This document shows, in pieces, positions 38,028 to 46,483 of a stretch of 64,000 nt of DNA. The translations under genes and the position numbers were made by a program. The stretch's first letter is position 1; every line of letters begins with the position of its first letter. The notes under the pieces were generated by a model. The model worked only from the letters and a program-made list of their open reading frames with translations, did not search any database and was not told the origin of the DNA. The stretch comes from Nitrosomonadales bacterium (GTDB lineage Bacteria; Pseudomonadota; Gammaproteobacteria; Burkholderiales; Gallionellaceae): contig JACRED010000034.1 in NCBI GenBank assembly GCA_016218415.1, forward strand, positions 1-64,000, written 5' to 3'.

Positions 38028-38561
38028 TCAGAACAGCAGTATTTTGAAACCCATCAGTATCAAAACCGTCCCGCCGAAAATCTCCGCTTTGCTTTCGAGC
38101 CACGTGCCGCTGCGCTTGCCGATCAGCACGCCGCCCCAGCTGAAGGCGAAAGTGGTGATGCCTATGGTCAGGCAGGCGACGTAGGGGTTCGCTTCCAGCA
38201 GCGTCAGGCTGAATCCGGCCGCCATCGCGTCTATGCTGGTGGCGATGGCGAGGATCAGCATCATCCTGTTGGTGACAGCGGCGATCTCCTCTTCCACGCC
38301 TTCCTGCATGCCTTCGTACAGCATCTTTGCGCCGATCAGCGCCAGCAGGCCGAATGCTACCCAGTGGGCATAGGCTTCTATCCAGCCCAATACGCCCTTG
38401 CCGCCGACGTAGCCGATGAAAGGCATCAGTGCCTGAAAGATGCCGAAGAACAGTCCTGCCTTGAGCGGCAATCCGGGCGTGTTTTTCTTGGCGCCCAGCC
38501 CGATGGAAACTGCAAAGGCGTCCATGCTGAGGGCGATGGCCAAAATGAATACTTCTATCAT
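38028..38561 (-). CDS. mntP: Manganese efflux pump MntP
   Basis: 177 residues, six hydrophobic helices, the family size. The motifs [14 protein letters not shown] near the N-terminus and [13 protein letters not shown] in the second half carry the two conserved membrane aspartates of this two-repeat Mn2+ exporter. AGGAGCAAC precedes the ATG. A longer in-frame reading reaches back to 39353 through spoT in another frame and is not used. No mntP riboswitch (yybP-ykoY) is evident in the 41 bp between spoT and mntP. It may be transcribed with the upstream spoT operon. Confidence 0.95.
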   Translation of the reverse strand: MIEVFILAIALSMDAFAVSIGLGAKKNTPGLPLKAGLFFGIFQALMPFIGYVGGKGVLGWIEAYAHWVAFGLLALIGAKMLYEGMQEGVEEEIAAVTNRMMLILAIATSIDAMAAGFSLTLLEANPYVACLTIGITTFAFSWGGVLIGKRSGTWLESKAEIFGGTVLILMGFKILLF

Positions 38562-38602
38562 GTTGCTCCTGTTCTGGTTGGTTTGTGGTGCGGCAATTCG
38601 TC

Positions 38603-40720
38603 TTAACCCGGCGCGTTCTTCACCCGGATGATGCGGACGACCTCCGGTATCTTGCGCAGGCTGCGCATGATATTGGCGAGGTGCAGGCGGTTGTTCACTT
38701 CCAGCGTGAAATGCAGGCCGGAGTATTCGCCCTCGTCGCTGAAATTGATGTTCTCGATGTTCGCATCCGCCTCGGCGATCGCGGCGGCGATCTTGGCCAG
38801 CACGCCGCGCTGGTTCGCGACCAGCAATTTGATGCTGACATCGAAGGGGCGGTGGATGTTTTTGTCCCACGCCACATCCAGCCATTGCTCGCCGCTGCTG
38901 CGTCCCTTGCGCAAGGTGGGGCAGTCGTGGGTATGCACCAGCAGGCCCTGGCCGCTCCTGATCACGCCGACGATGGGGTCGCCGGGAATCGGGCGGCAAC
39001 ACTGTGCGAATTGCACCGCCATGCCTTCCGTGCCCTGTATCGTGAATACTGCGTGCGCCGCGGTTTCGCTGGGCAGGGTTTCGCCCACGCTGGCCAGCTG
39101 GCGGGCCACGACCATGTTGAGCCGGCGACCCAGGCCGATGTCGGCGAGTATCTCCTGCCGCGTTTTGACGCCGGTATCCCTGAGCAGCTTGTTCCAGTGC
39201 GCATCGTCCATGTCCTGCGCTTTGACGCCCAGCGTGTTGAGCGCCTGATTGAGCAGCCGTTCGCCCAGTTGTGCCGACTCCCCCGACTGCATGGTTTTGA
39301 GGAAGTGGCGGATGTGGCCGCGCGCCTTGCTGGTGGCCACATAACCCAGCCATGCCGGATTGGGGTGGGCGTTGGGCGCGGTGATCACTTCCACGCGGTC
39401 GCCGTTCCTGAGCTCGGTGCGCAACGGCACCAGCTCGTGGTTGACCTTGACGGCGATGCAGCGGTTGCCGATGTCGGTATGCACGCTGTAAGCGAAATCC
39501 ACCGCCGTCGCGCCGCGCGGCAGCGAGAGTATCCTGCCCTTGGGCGTGAACACGTACACCTCGTCGGGAAACAGGTCCACCTTGAGGTGTTCCAGGAATT
39601 CAGAGGAATCGCTGCTCTGGCTCAGGCTTTCCAGCAGCTCCTGCAGCCATTGGTGGGTCTTCTTGTGCAGGTCGTTGATCGACTCGTGGCCGCTCTTGTA
39701 CAGCCAGTGCGAAGCGACGCCCGCCTCGGCGATCTTGTGCATCTCGTGGGTGCGGATCTGGATCTCGATGGGTGTGCCGAACGGCCCGAACAGCGTGGTG
39801 TGCAGCGACTGGTAGCCGTTGACCTTGGGAATCGCGATGTAATCCTTGAACTTGCCGGGTATCGGTTTGTACAGGCCGTGCAGCGCGCCCAGTGCGATAT
39901 AGCAGGCGGCGAAATCGTTCACCAGCACGCGGAAGCCGTAGATATCCAGCACCTCGGCGAAGGCCAGCGATTTGCTCTGCATCTTCTGGTAGATGCTGTA
40001 AATGTCTTTTTCCCGGCCGCTCACATCGGCCTGGATATTCAGCTCGGCAAGCCTGTGCCGGATGGCTTCGAGTATCTTGTCGACCACCTGGCGACGGTTG
40101 CCGCGCGCCACATGCAGCGCTTTCGAAAGCACCGCATAGCGGTTGGGGTGCAAATATTTGAAGCTCAACTCCTGCAGTTCGTGGTGCAGGTCGTGCAGGC
40201 CGAGACGGTTGGCGATCGGCGCATAGATATCCATGGTCTCGCGCGCGATGCGCTCGCGCTTGTCGGGCGCCATGGAATCCAGCGTGCGCATGTTGTGCAG
40301 CCGGTCGGCCAGTTTGATCAGGATGACGCGCACGTCGCGCGCCATCGCCAGCAGCATCTTGCGGAAGTTTTCCGCCTGCGCATCCTCGCGGGTTTCGAAC
40401 TGGAGCCGGTCCAGCTTGCTCAGTCCCTCGACCAGTTCGGCGACAGGCTTGCCGAATTTCTTCGCAACCTGTTCGGTGGTGACCTCGGTGTCTTCCACCA
40501 CGTCGTGCAGCAGCGCGGCGATGATAGCCTGCACATCGATGTGCAGCGGGGTCAGGATGCGCGCGACGGCGATCGGATGGGAGATGTACGGGTCGCCGGA
40601 ATGGCGCATCTGGCCTTGATGCGCCGCACGGCTGAAGTCGATCGCCACGCGGACGTGGTCGACATCCTTCGGTTTAAGGTAGGCGGAGAGTTCCTCGATC
40701 AGTAAGTCCGCGTCGGCCAT
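38603..40720 (-). CDS. spoT: Bifunctional (p)ppGpp synthetase/hydrolase SpoT
   Basis: The stringent-response enzyme that makes and degrades (p)ppGpp. 705 residues. The hydrolase HD domain is intact ([18 protein letters not shown] with His72-Asp73). The synthetase domain carries REKD in [13 protein letters not shown], the RxKD form typical of bifunctional rather than RelA-type enzymes, and [11 protein letters not shown] plus [14 protein letters not shown] domain ([20 protein letters not shown]) and a C-terminal ACT domain follow. It ends the conserved yicC-gmk-rpoZ-spoT string, 15 bp after rpoZ. Confidence 0.97.
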   Translation of the reverse strand: MADADLLIEELSAYLKPKDVDHVRVAIDFSRAAHQGQMRHSGDPYISHPIAVARILTPLHIDVQAIIAALLHDVVEDTEVTTEQVAKKFGKPVAELVEGLSKLDRLQFETREDAQAENFRKMLLAMARDVRVILIKLADRLHNMRTLDSMAPDKRERIARETMDIYAPIANRLGLHDLHHELQELSFKYLHPNRYAVLSKALHVARGNRRQVVDKILEAIRHRLAELNIQADVSGREKDIYSIYQKMQSKSLAFAEVLDIYGFRVLVNDFAACYIALGALHGLYKPIPGKFKDYIAIPKVNGYQSLHTTLFGPFGTPIEIQIRTHEMHKIAEAGVASHWLYKSGHESINDLHKKTHQWLQELLESLSQSSDSSEFLEHLKVDLFPDEVYVFTPKGRILSLPRGATAVDFAYSVHTDIGNRCIAVKVNHELVPLRTELRNGDRVEVITAPNAHPNPAWLGYVATSKARGHIRHFLKTMQSGESAQLGERLLNQALNTLGVKAQDMDDAHWNKLLRDTGVKTRQEILADIGLGRRLNMVVARQLASVGETLPSETAAHAVFTIQGTEGMAVQFAQCCRPIPGDPIVGVIRSGQGLLVHTHDCPTLRKGRSSGEQWLDVAWDKNIHRPFDVSIKLLVANQRGVLAKIAAAIAEADANIENINFSDEGEYSGLHFTLEVNNRLHLANIMRSLRKIPEVVRIIRVKNAPG

Positions 40721-40735
40721 TTAAAAACACGTCGG

Positions 40736-40942
40736 TCAGGCCTGGCCGCGGTTGAGTATTTCCTTGCCCACCTTGCCTTCGCTGATCTCGCGCAGCGCGA
40801 TGACGGTGGGTTTGTCCTTGCTGTTCTCCACCAGATGGGCGGCGCCGTTGGCCAGCTGTCGCGCGCGGTAAGCGGCGGTCAGCGTCAGTTCAAAGCGATT
40901 CGGGATATGGGAGAGACATTCTTCTACGGTGATGCGAGCCAT
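40736..40942 (-). CDS. rpoZ: RNA polymerase omega subunit
   Basis: 68 residues, the usual short omega of betaproteobacteria. The typical pattern is [31 protein letters not shown] and [14 protein letters not shown]. Omega assists assembly of beta-prime and carries part of a ppGpp site, which fits its position immediately before spoT. It follows gmk by only 3 bp. Confidence 0.97.
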   Translation of the reverse strand: MARITVEECLSHIPNRFELTLTAAYRARQLANGAAHLVENSKDKPTVIALREISEGKVGKEILNRGQA

Positions 40943-40945
40943 GGT

Positions 40946-41563
40946 TTACTCCGGTTTTTGCAGCTGGTTGATCAATGCCTGGTGGCGGGACAGTTGCTTT
41001 GCGCATGCCAGCTGGGTGGCAAGCACCACCGCATTGAGCTCGCGCAATGCCACGTTCAGGTTGTCGTTGATAATAACATAATCGAACTCTGCCACATGGG
41101 CGACATCCTCGCGCACCGCCGCCATGCGCTTTGCGATCACTTCAGCGTTGTCCTTGCCGCGCCCTTTGAGGCGCTGTTCCAGCGCTTCCAGGGAGGGCGG
41201 CAGGATGAAGATGCTGGCGCAGTCCGGGAACAGGCGCCGGACCTGGGCCGCGCCCTGCCAGTCGATCTCCAGCAGCACATCGCCCCCATCGGCGATTTTC
41301 TGGCTGATCCAGGTCTGCGACGTTCCGTACAGATTGCCGTAGACCTCCGCGCTTTCCATGAACTCGCCGCGCTTGGCCATCGCAAGGAAGATTTCGCGGG
41401 TGACGAAATGATAGTCCCTGCCATCGTGCTCGCCGGGGCGGGGGGGGCGCGTGGTATAGGAAATCGACAGGCTGATCTGCGGATTGATGTTGAGCAGGGC
41501 ATGCACCAGGCTGGTTTTTCCCGCGCCGGATGGCGCGCTGATGACGAACAGGTTTCCAGGCAT
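40946..41563 (-). CDS. gmk: Guanylate kinase
   Basis: Phosphorylates GMP to GDP. 205 residues, the family length. P-loop SAPSGAGKTSLV at residues about 9-20, GMP-binding SISYTTRPPRPGEHDGRDY, then FMESAEVYGNLYGTS and LLEIDWQGAAQVR. Located between yicC and rpoZ, the standard order, with gaps of 3 bp on each side, so the four-gene unit is compact. Confidence 0.98.
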   Translation of the reverse strand: MPGNLFVISAPSGAGKTSLVHALLNINPQISLSISYTTRPPRPGEHDGRDYHFVTREIFLAMAKRGEFMESAEVYGNLYGTSQTWISQKIADGGDVLLEIDWQGAAQVRRLFPDCASIFILPPSLEALEQRLKGRGKDNAEVIAKRMAAVREDVAHVAEFDYVIINDNLNVALRELNAVVLATQLACAKQLSRHQALINQLQKPE

Positions 41564-41566
41564 TTG

Positions 41567-42463
41567 TTACTCCAGATTTTGAATTTGCTCGCGCATCTGC
41601 TCGATAAGGATCTTCATCTCCATCGCGCTGCGCGACACCTCGGCGTCGACCGATTTCGAGCCCAGCGTGTTGGCTTCGCGGTTGAGTTCCTGCATCAGAA
41701 AGTCCAGCCGTTTGCCTACCGCGCCGCCCTGCGCAAGGATACGGCGCATCTCGCCCAGATGGCTGGCCAGCCGCGACAGCTCTTCATCCACGTCGATCTT
41801 GCTGGCGAACAGCGTGATCTCCTGGCGGATGCGCTCGTCCCATAAGTCCTGTATCGGGGCATTCTGCATGGCCTCGCGAAACCGCGCGGCGAGTTTTTGT
41901 TCATAGGCGGCGATGGCCGCGGGCACATGCGGCAACACGCCGCCGCGCAATGATTCTATCCTGTCCATGCGCTGCAACAGGAAGTCCTTGAGTTTCTCGC
42001 CTTCGCGCGCGCGCGCCGCCGAGAATTCCCGCAATACCTCCTGCAGCAGGTCGAACAGCGCGGCGCGCAGCTTGTCATAGGGAGAACCGGGGTCGGCGGA
42101 AGCGGAAGGGGTTTCCAGCACGCCATTCCACCGCAATATATCAGCCACGCTCAGGCTGCGCGCATCCGGCAGCGCAGCCTGCACCTCGCGGTTCCATGCG
42201 GCAAGCTGTTGCAGCAGGTCGCGGTTCAGCGCTGTGCCGGTTTGCGCGGATCGTGCGGCATAGTTGATGCGGCACTCCACTTTGCCGCGCTGCAACTGTG
42301 CGGTGATAGCCTCGCGCAGCGCGCCCTCGAAGCCGCGCAACTCGTCGGGCATGCGCAACTGGAGGTCCAGGTAGCGGTGGTTGACGGCGCGCAGCTCCAG
42401 CGCCAGCGAGCCGCTTTCGGTTTCCGTGCTGGCGGCGGCATAGCCTGTCATACTTAATATCAT
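41567..42463 (-). CDS. yicC: YicC/YloC-family endoribonuclease
   Basis: 298 residues. N-terminal MILSMTGYA and RAVNHRYLDLQLRMP, then C-terminal (DUF1732) DVDEELSRLASHLGEMRRIL and KRLDFLMQELNREANTLGSKS. E. coli YicC is reported to be an RNase that helps degrade the small RNA RyhB. I start at the ATG giving MILSMTGYA, as in the family, rather than the TTG 12 bases upstream. First gene of the yicC-gmk-rpoZ-spoT unit and divergent from the PP2C gene. Confidence 0.93.
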   Translation of the reverse strand: MILSMTGYAAASTETESGSLALELRAVNHRYLDLQLRMPDELRGFEGALREAITAQLQRGKVECRINYAARSAQTGTALNRDLLQQLAAWNREVQAALPDARSLSVADILRWNGVLETPSASADPGSPYDKLRAALFDLLQEVLREFSAARAREGEKLKDFLLQRMDRIESLRGGVLPHVPAAIAAYEQKLAARFREAMQNAPIQDLWDERIRQEITLFASKIDVDEELSRLASHLGEMRRILAQGGAVGKRLDFLMQELNREANTLGSKSVDAEVSRSAMEMKILIEQMREQIQNLE

Positions 42464-42540
42464 CGGGGCTTTCAAAAAAGACTGTGCTGAATGCCGCGCA
42501 TTATATTACGATTGCATCCTGTGAATTTTTCCCTTTGCAT

Positions 42541-43335
42541 ATGAATTTTTCGATACACCAGGCCAGCCATATCGGTCATCGCAGGTTCAACCAGGATCGC
42601 GTTGCATATGCCTACAGCAACGACGCCTTGCTGCTGGTATTGGCGGACGGCATGGGCGGGCATATGCACGGCGAACTGGCTGCAAATCTCGCCGTCGAGA
42701 CCTTTGTCGAGACGTTCGGCCTCCATGCGCAGCCCCGTATAAGCGATCCGGATGCATTCATCCCCGATACCATGCGTTACGCGCATGAGCGCATCATGAG
42801 GGTTCCGCACGATGAGGAAATGGGCGGATTCCCCGGGACGACCTGCGTCGCGATGCTGGTGCAGGACGGCAAGATGTATTGGGGGCATGCCGGCGATTCC
42901 CGCCTGTATCTGTTGCGCGACGGCGCGGTATACACCAGGACCAGCGACCACTCGATGGTGCAGCGTATGGTCGATGCCGGGATGATTACCGCCGAACAGG
43001 CGCGCGTTCATACGCAGCGCAATCAGATCACCAACTGTCTCGGCGGGGTCAGCGATCTGTTCTACGTGGAGTGCGGCAAGCCCATAGCGTTGAAATCCGG
43101 CGATGTCGTGCTGCTTGGCAGCGATGGCCTGTGGGGACCGTTTACCGACAGGGAGCTGGTCGAATCTTTCTTCGCGCTGCCCGTCCCCGAGGTGCTCGAT
43201 CAGCTGGTCCAGCGCGCACTCAAGCTCGAAGAGGGGCACTCGGACAACATCACCGGCGTGGCGGTGCGCTGGGGCGAGGGCGAGTCCGCACACCATACCG
43301 ATCAGCCCGTCAGCCACGTCCTCGAGATTTCCTGA
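42541..43335 (+). CDS. PP2C-family serine/threonine phosphatase
   Basis: 264 residues, a single PPM/PP2C catalytic domain. Metal-binding and catalytic motifs are all present: RRFNQDRVAY, LVLADGMGGHMHGE, GTTCVAML, WGHAGDSRLYLLRDG, TSDHSMV, LLGSDGLWG and DNITGVAV. It dephosphorylates Ser/Thr proteins; the partner kinase is not in the window. No membrane segment. An upstream in-frame start at 42484 would add an unrelated hydrophobic stretch. It lies just before rph, as often seen in betaproteobacteria. Confidence 0.95.
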   Translation: MNFSIHQASHIGHRRFNQDRVAYAYSNDALLLVLADGMGGHMHGELAANLAVETFVETFGLHAQPRISDPDAFIPDTMRYAHERIMRVPHDEEMGGFPGTTCVAMLVQDGKMYWGHAGDSRLYLLRDGAVYTRTSDHSMVQRMVDAGMITAEQARVHTQRNQITNCLGGVSDLFYVECGKPIALKSGDVVLLGSDGLWGPFTDRELVESFFALPVPEVLDQLVQRALKLEEGHSDNITGVAVRWGEGESAHHTDQPVSHVLEIS

Positions 43336-43386
43336 GGTTTTCCGCGCCTTGAATGGCCAATTTTCATTTTTCGGGATACTTAAAAT

Positions 43387-44106
43387 ATGCGCCCCAGCCA
43401 GAGATCACCCAACCAGTTGCGCCCGATACGCATCACCCGCCACTACACCAAACACGCCGAAGGCTCGGTGCTGATCGAGTGCGGCGACACCAAAGTCATC
43501 TGCACTGCCAGCGTCGAGGCCAAAGTCCCGCCCCATAAAAAAGGCAGCGGCGAAGGCTGGGTCACGGCGGAATACGGCATGTTGCCGCGCTCCACCGGCG
43601 AGCGCATGGGCCGCGAAGCCGCGAAAGGCAAGCAATCCGGGCGCACCCAGGAGATCCAGCGGCTGATCGGGCGCAGCCTGCGCGCCGTGGTGGATCTGAA
43701 GAAGCTCGGCGAGCACACCATACAGATCGATTGCGACGTGATCCAGGCCGACGGCGGCACCCGCACCGCCAGCATCACCGGCGCGTTCGTCGCGCTCTAT
43801 GATGCGGTGCGAGTTATGCTCGGCAAAGGCATGGTCAAGGAATCCCCGCTCAAGGATTTCATCGCCGCGATCTCCGTCGGCATCTACCAGGGCAAGCCGG
43901 TCCTGGATCTGGACTACCTTGAAGATTCCCTCTGCGATACCGACATGAACGTGGTGATGCTGGGCAGCGGACACTTCGTGGAAGTGCAGGGCACCGCGGA
44001 AGGGCACGCTTTCAGCCGCGCCGAGATGGACGAATTGCTGGAACTGGCCAAGTCCGGCATCGCGGAGTTGATCGCGATGCAAAAAGCGGTGCTGGAGAGG
44101 GATTAA
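43387..44106 (+). CDS. rph: Ribonuclease PH
   Basis: A phosphate-dependent 3'-5' exonuclease that trims tRNA precursors. 239 residues, full length, unlike the truncated gene of E. coli K-12. Motifs include [45 protein letters not shown], the basic phosphate-binding [28 protein letters not shown] and [18 protein letters not shown]. It is followed by a repeat-filled gap, then acuI. Confidence 0.97.
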   Translation: MRPSQRSPNQLRPIRITRHYTKHAEGSVLIECGDTKVICTASVEAKVPPHKKGSGEGWVTAEYGMLPRSTGERMGREAAKGKQSGRTQEIQRLIGRSLRAVVDLKKLGEHTIQIDCDVIQADGGTRTASITGAFVALYDAVRVMLGKGMVKESPLKDFIAAISVGIYQGKPVLDLDYLEDSLCDTDMNVVMLGSGHFVEVQGTAEGHAFSRAEMDELLELAKSGIAELIAMQKAVLERD

Positions 44107-44207
44107 TAATTCAGTTGGGTAAACCCCCGCCCGGCTATGCCGGGGGGCTCTCAAAGGTTTGACCTTTGCGGCGGTCAAAAAAGTAAAATTAAAACAAAGC
44201 AACATCA

Positions 44208-44315
44208 TTCCCTCCCCCTTGCAGGGGGAGGGATAGGGTGGGGGTAGAAGCCGGGCATGAGTACAATCCAAATTTCTACCCCCATCCCAACCTTCCCCCT
44301 GCAAGGGGGAAGGAG
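44208..44315. repeat. Inverted repeat with about 40-bp arms
   Basis: Left arm (44208-44249) runs TTCCCTCCCCCTTGCAGGGG and onward to GTAGAA; right arm (44273-44315) is its imperfect inverted copy. Each arm also has its own hairpin (CCCCCTTGCAGGGGG). This compound palindrome resembles interspersed repeats of betaproteobacteria. Confidence 0.8.
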
Positions 44316-44324
44316 TGGTAATGC

Positions 44325-44401
44325 AGCCGCCTTCAGGCGGCTCACGGTTTTATTGGCGCCTTTGAGGCGCTCACCCAATAAGCCTCCGGCTTTGCCGGAG
44401 G
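44325..44401. repeat. Three consecutive short hairpins before acuI
   Basis: AGCCGCC TTCA GGCGGCT (44325-44342), a GCGCCT/AGGCGC hairpin (44356-44370) and CCTCCGGC TTT GCCGGAGG (44383-44401). The last ends 12 bases before the acuI start and could affect its ribosome binding. Confidence 0.75.
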
Positions 44402-44413
44402 TAATTTAACTTC

Positions 44414-45568
44414 ATGAATAAATTTTCCACCTACCGCATTTTTGAGGAGAACGGCAAATCCCAAGGCCGCTTTACGGATCTTGCGCTCGACGATCTCGAT
44501 CCCGGCGAGGTCGTCATTCAGATCCATTACTCCAGCATCAACTACAAAGACGCCCTCGCCGCCACCGGCGCAGGCAAAGTGATACGCCGCTTTCCCTGCA
44601 TAGGCGGCGTGGACGCGGCGGGCGTGGTCGTCAGTTCAGACGATGCGCGCTTCAAGCCTGGCGACGAAGTGATCGTCACCGGTTATGGCATGGGCGTGGA
44701 TCATGACGGCGGGTTTGCCGAATACGTGCGTGTTCCCGCCGACTGGGTGGTGCTGTTGCGACACGGTGCGGCGGAGCCGATGGGGGCGGGAACAACAGCA
44801 TCGCACCTCCTCCCGCAAGCGGCTGGCTTTGCCATAACCAGCGACTTGGCGAGCGTAGTTGGCTCGCCTGGTCGAATGGCTAGTAGTTCCATCAGTAACG
44901 TGTCGGAGGTGCCGTTGCCGCAGGGCTTGACCCTGTTCGACGCGATGGCGCTGGGCACGGCGGGATTCACCGCTGCACTATCCATTCATCGCCTCGAACA
45001 AAACGAATTGACGCCCGACAAAGGCAAGGTGATCGTGACCGGCGCGACCGGCGGCGTGGGCAGTCTGGCGATCCAGATGCTGGCGGGATTGGGGTATCAC
45101 GTGGTGGCGCTGACCGGCAAGGACAGCGAGCACGACTACCTGAAATCGCTGGGTGCGGCGGAGATCCTGTCGCGCAAGGATGTGGCGGTGGGCATTCGTC
45201 CGCTGGAGAAAGCGCAGTGGGCGGGCGCGCTGGATGCGGTGGGCGGCGAGACGCTGGCGTGGCTGACGCGCACCATGCAGCAGAACGGCGTGATCGCCAG
45301 CTTCGGCAATGCGGGCGGTATCGAGCTGCACACCACGGTGATGCCCTTCATCCTGCGCGGCGTGCGGCTGATCGGCATCGACTCCGCCGCGACCGCGATG
45401 CCGTTGCGCCGCCGGATATGGCAGCGACTGGCGGCAGACTTGCGTCCCGGGCGGTTGGCGCAAGTTGCGCGCACAGTGCCGTTCGCCGAGTTGCCGCAAA
45501 CTTTTCCCTTGATGCTGCAGGGCAGGCTGCGCGGGCGCACGGTGGTGAAGATCATGCCGGGTGCTTAG
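44414..45568 (+). CDS. acuI: Acryloyl-CoA reductase / YhdH-type quinone oxidoreductase with an insertion
   Basis: 384 residues; the family is about 328-335. A zinc-independent medium-chain NADPH reductase (AcuI/YhdH). N-terminal MNKFSTYRIFEENG, IHYSSINYKDALAATG and PCIGGVDAAGVV, then the cofactor site VIVTGATGGVGSLAIQML and LTGKDSEHDYLKSLGA. Between VPADWVVLL and VPLPQGLTL, adjacent in normal members, lie about 50 extra residues (116-165), rich in Ala, Ser and Gly and unlike the family. The reading frame is intact. The insertion falls just before the cofactor domain, so activity is uncertain. It is followed closely by tRNA-Leu. Confidence 0.9.
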   Translation: MNKFSTYRIFEENGKSQGRFTDLALDDLDPGEVVIQIHYSSINYKDALAATGAGKVIRRFPCIGGVDAAGVVVSSDDARFKPGDEVIVTGYGMGVDHDGGFAEYVRVPADWVVLLRHGAAEPMGAGTTASHLLPQAAGFAITSDLASVVGSPGRMASSSISNVSEVPLPQGLTLFDAMALGTAGFTAALSIHRLEQNELTPDKGKVIVTGATGGVGSLAIQMLAGLGYHVVALTGKDSEHDYLKSLGAAEILSRKDVAVGIRPLEKAQWAGALDAVGGETLAWLTRTMQQNGVIASFGNAGGIELHTTVMPFILRGVRLIGIDSAATAMPLRRRIWQRLAADLRPGRLAQVARTVPFAELPQTFPLMLQGRLRGRTVVKIMPGA

Positions 45569-45571
45569 TGC

Positions 45572-45577
45572 TATAAT
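45572..45577 (+). promoter_or_regulatory. Putative -10 box for tRNA-Leu
   Basis: A perfect TATAAT lies 28 bases before the tRNA 5' end. The -35 region falls at the acuI 3' end and is poor. Confidence 0.5.
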
Positions 45578-45605
45578 TCGCCCCCCGGAAGCTGGAGCAG
45601 TCGGC

Positions 45606-45690
45606 GCGAAAGTGGCGGAATTGGTAGACGCACTGGATTTAGGTTCCAGCGCCTTACGGCGTGAGAGTTCGAGTCTCTCCTTTCGCACCA
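45606..45690 (+). tRNA. tRNA-Leu (UAG anticodon)
   Basis: 85-nt class II tRNA with encoded CCA. The acceptor stem GCGAAAG pairs with CTTTCGC. The D arm has GGCGGAATTGGTAGACGC, the anticodon stem-loop CTGGATTTAGGTTCCAG gives anticodon UAG, and a long variable arm (GCGCCTTACGGCGT) precedes the T arm GAGAGTTCGAGTCTCTC. It reads leucine CUN codons. Confidence 0.97.
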
Positions 45691-45816
45691 GGGCTTGTTT
45701 CAGGTGGTTTCTTTGATGTCCCGGCAATCCTGCTTTGAGGGTGACAAGGTCGGTAGCAGAAACCTTACGGTTGCCAGTCAATATCCCGGTTGTTCCCCCA
45801 GGTTGTTTCATTGGCA

Positions 45817-45845
45817 TTGACATCAGAACGGACGTTCTCTATGAT
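45817..45845 (+). promoter_or_regulatory. Promoter of the lexA-like/umuD operon
   Basis: -35 TTGACA (45817-45822), 17-bp spacer, -10 TATGAT (45840-45845). This near-consensus sigma-70 promoter would be strong unless repressed. Transcription should start near 45852, inside the second palindrome. Confidence 0.8.
45825..45838. promoter_or_regulatory. Operator 1, AGAACN4GTTCT palindrome
   Basis: AGAACGGACGTTCT, a perfect 14-bp palindrome lying entirely between the -35 and -10 boxes. Likely bound by the LexA-like product encoded 39 bases downstream (autoregulation, inferred). Confidence 0.75.
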
Positions 45846-45848
45846 GCA

Positions 45849-45862
45849 AGAACGATTGTTCT
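45849..45862. promoter_or_regulatory. Operator 2, AGAACN4GTTCT palindrome
   Basis: AGAACGATTGTTCT, a second perfect 14-bp palindrome with the same half-sites, 24 bp centre to centre from operator 1 and overlapping the predicted transcription start. Confidence 0.75.
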
Positions 45863-45876
45863 GTAGGTGTCCAGCC

Positions 45877-46479
45877 ATGACCGATTCCAATTCACCGCAA
45901 TCCAGAGACGCGATATATCTCGCCAGGCTGCAAGATTATTACGCCGACTGGAAGAGCATCCCCTCCTATTCCTCGCTGTGCGAGGTGTTTGGCATCGCCT
46001 CCAAGTCCTGGGTCAAGTCGATACTGGATCGACTGGGCGAAGCAGGCTACATTGAGCGCACGCCGGACGGGATGTGGGTGCCAACCCGGCAGTTCTTCGC
46101 GCGTCCCATGGCCGAGTCTGCCGTGCCTGCGGGCATGCCGGTCACGGTGAGCGCCACCCAGGGCGAGCATTACCTCATCGACGAGATGCTGATCGACACC
46201 CCCTCGCAGACCACGCTGATCCCGGTCAAAGGGGACTCGATGATAGAAGCCGGCATCCATGACGGCGATGTGGCCGTGGTGGAGAAACGCAACCTGGCCA
46301 ATGTCGGCGACATCGTGGTTGCCATCGTGGACGAGGAATTCACGCTGAAGACGCTGGGCAAGGAGCGCGGCAAATATGTGCTGCTCCCGGCCAATCCCGC
46401 CTATCCGGTGATACGCCCGCAAGGCACGCTGGAGATATTCGGTGTGCTGATCGGATTGATCCGCAAGTACCGAAAGTAA
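45877..46479 (+). CDS. LexA-like repressor (winged-helix + S24 peptidase)
   Basis: 200 residues with the LexA layout: N-terminal winged helix (about 12-70; YSSLCEVFGIASKSWVKSILDRL is the HTH) and a C-terminal S24 self-cleavage domain. The Ala85-Gly86 cleavage site (VPAGMP), catalytic Ser121 (VKGDSMIEAG) and Lys158 (EEFTLKTL) are all present, so RecA-stimulated autocleavage should be possible. The recognition helix differs from canonical LexA, matching the unusual operators upstream. A TAGGTG site precedes the ATG; an upstream in-frame start at 45790 would lie within the promoter. It overlaps none of, and precedes by four bases, the UmuD-like gene. Confidence 0.9.
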   Translation: MTDSNSPQSRDAIYLARLQDYYADWKSIPSYSSLCEVFGIASKSWVKSILDRLGEAGYIERTPDGMWVPTRQFFARPMAESAVPAGMPVTVSATQGEHYLIDEMLIDTPSQTTLIPVKGDSMIEAGIHDGDVAVVEKRNLANVGDIVVAIVDEEFTLKTLGKERGKYVLLPANPAYPVIRPQGTLEIFGVLIGLIRKYRK

Positions 46480-46483
46480 TCCC

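Larger units (their letters stand above)
44107..44413. other. Repeat-filled intergenic region
   Basis: 307 bp with no gene between rph and acuI. It contains a G/C hairpin after rph (44125-44147), a large inverted repeat (44208-44315) and three consecutive short hairpins (44325-44401). It looks like an accumulation site for small palindromic elements, and the hairpins could also terminate or protect the rph transcript. Confidence 0.75.

Noticed and set aside
38028..39353. A longer 441-codon reading of mntP running back into spoT
   Set aside because: Only the last 177 residues are MntP, with their own ribosome binding site; the rest is out-of-frame spoT.
38585..40705. A 706-codon open frame on the plus strand opposite spoT
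   Set aside because: It is antisense to the well-supported spoT gene, has no family motifs and reflects the GC-rich third-codon bias of the gene beneath.
44125..44147. Rho-independent terminator after rph
   Set aside because: A G/C hairpin is present but no T run follows, so I list it only as a repeat structure.
44414..45568. Frameshift as the explanation for the longer acuI
   Set aside because: Both halves are in one uninterrupted frame and the extra segment has a length divisible by three, so insertion fits better.
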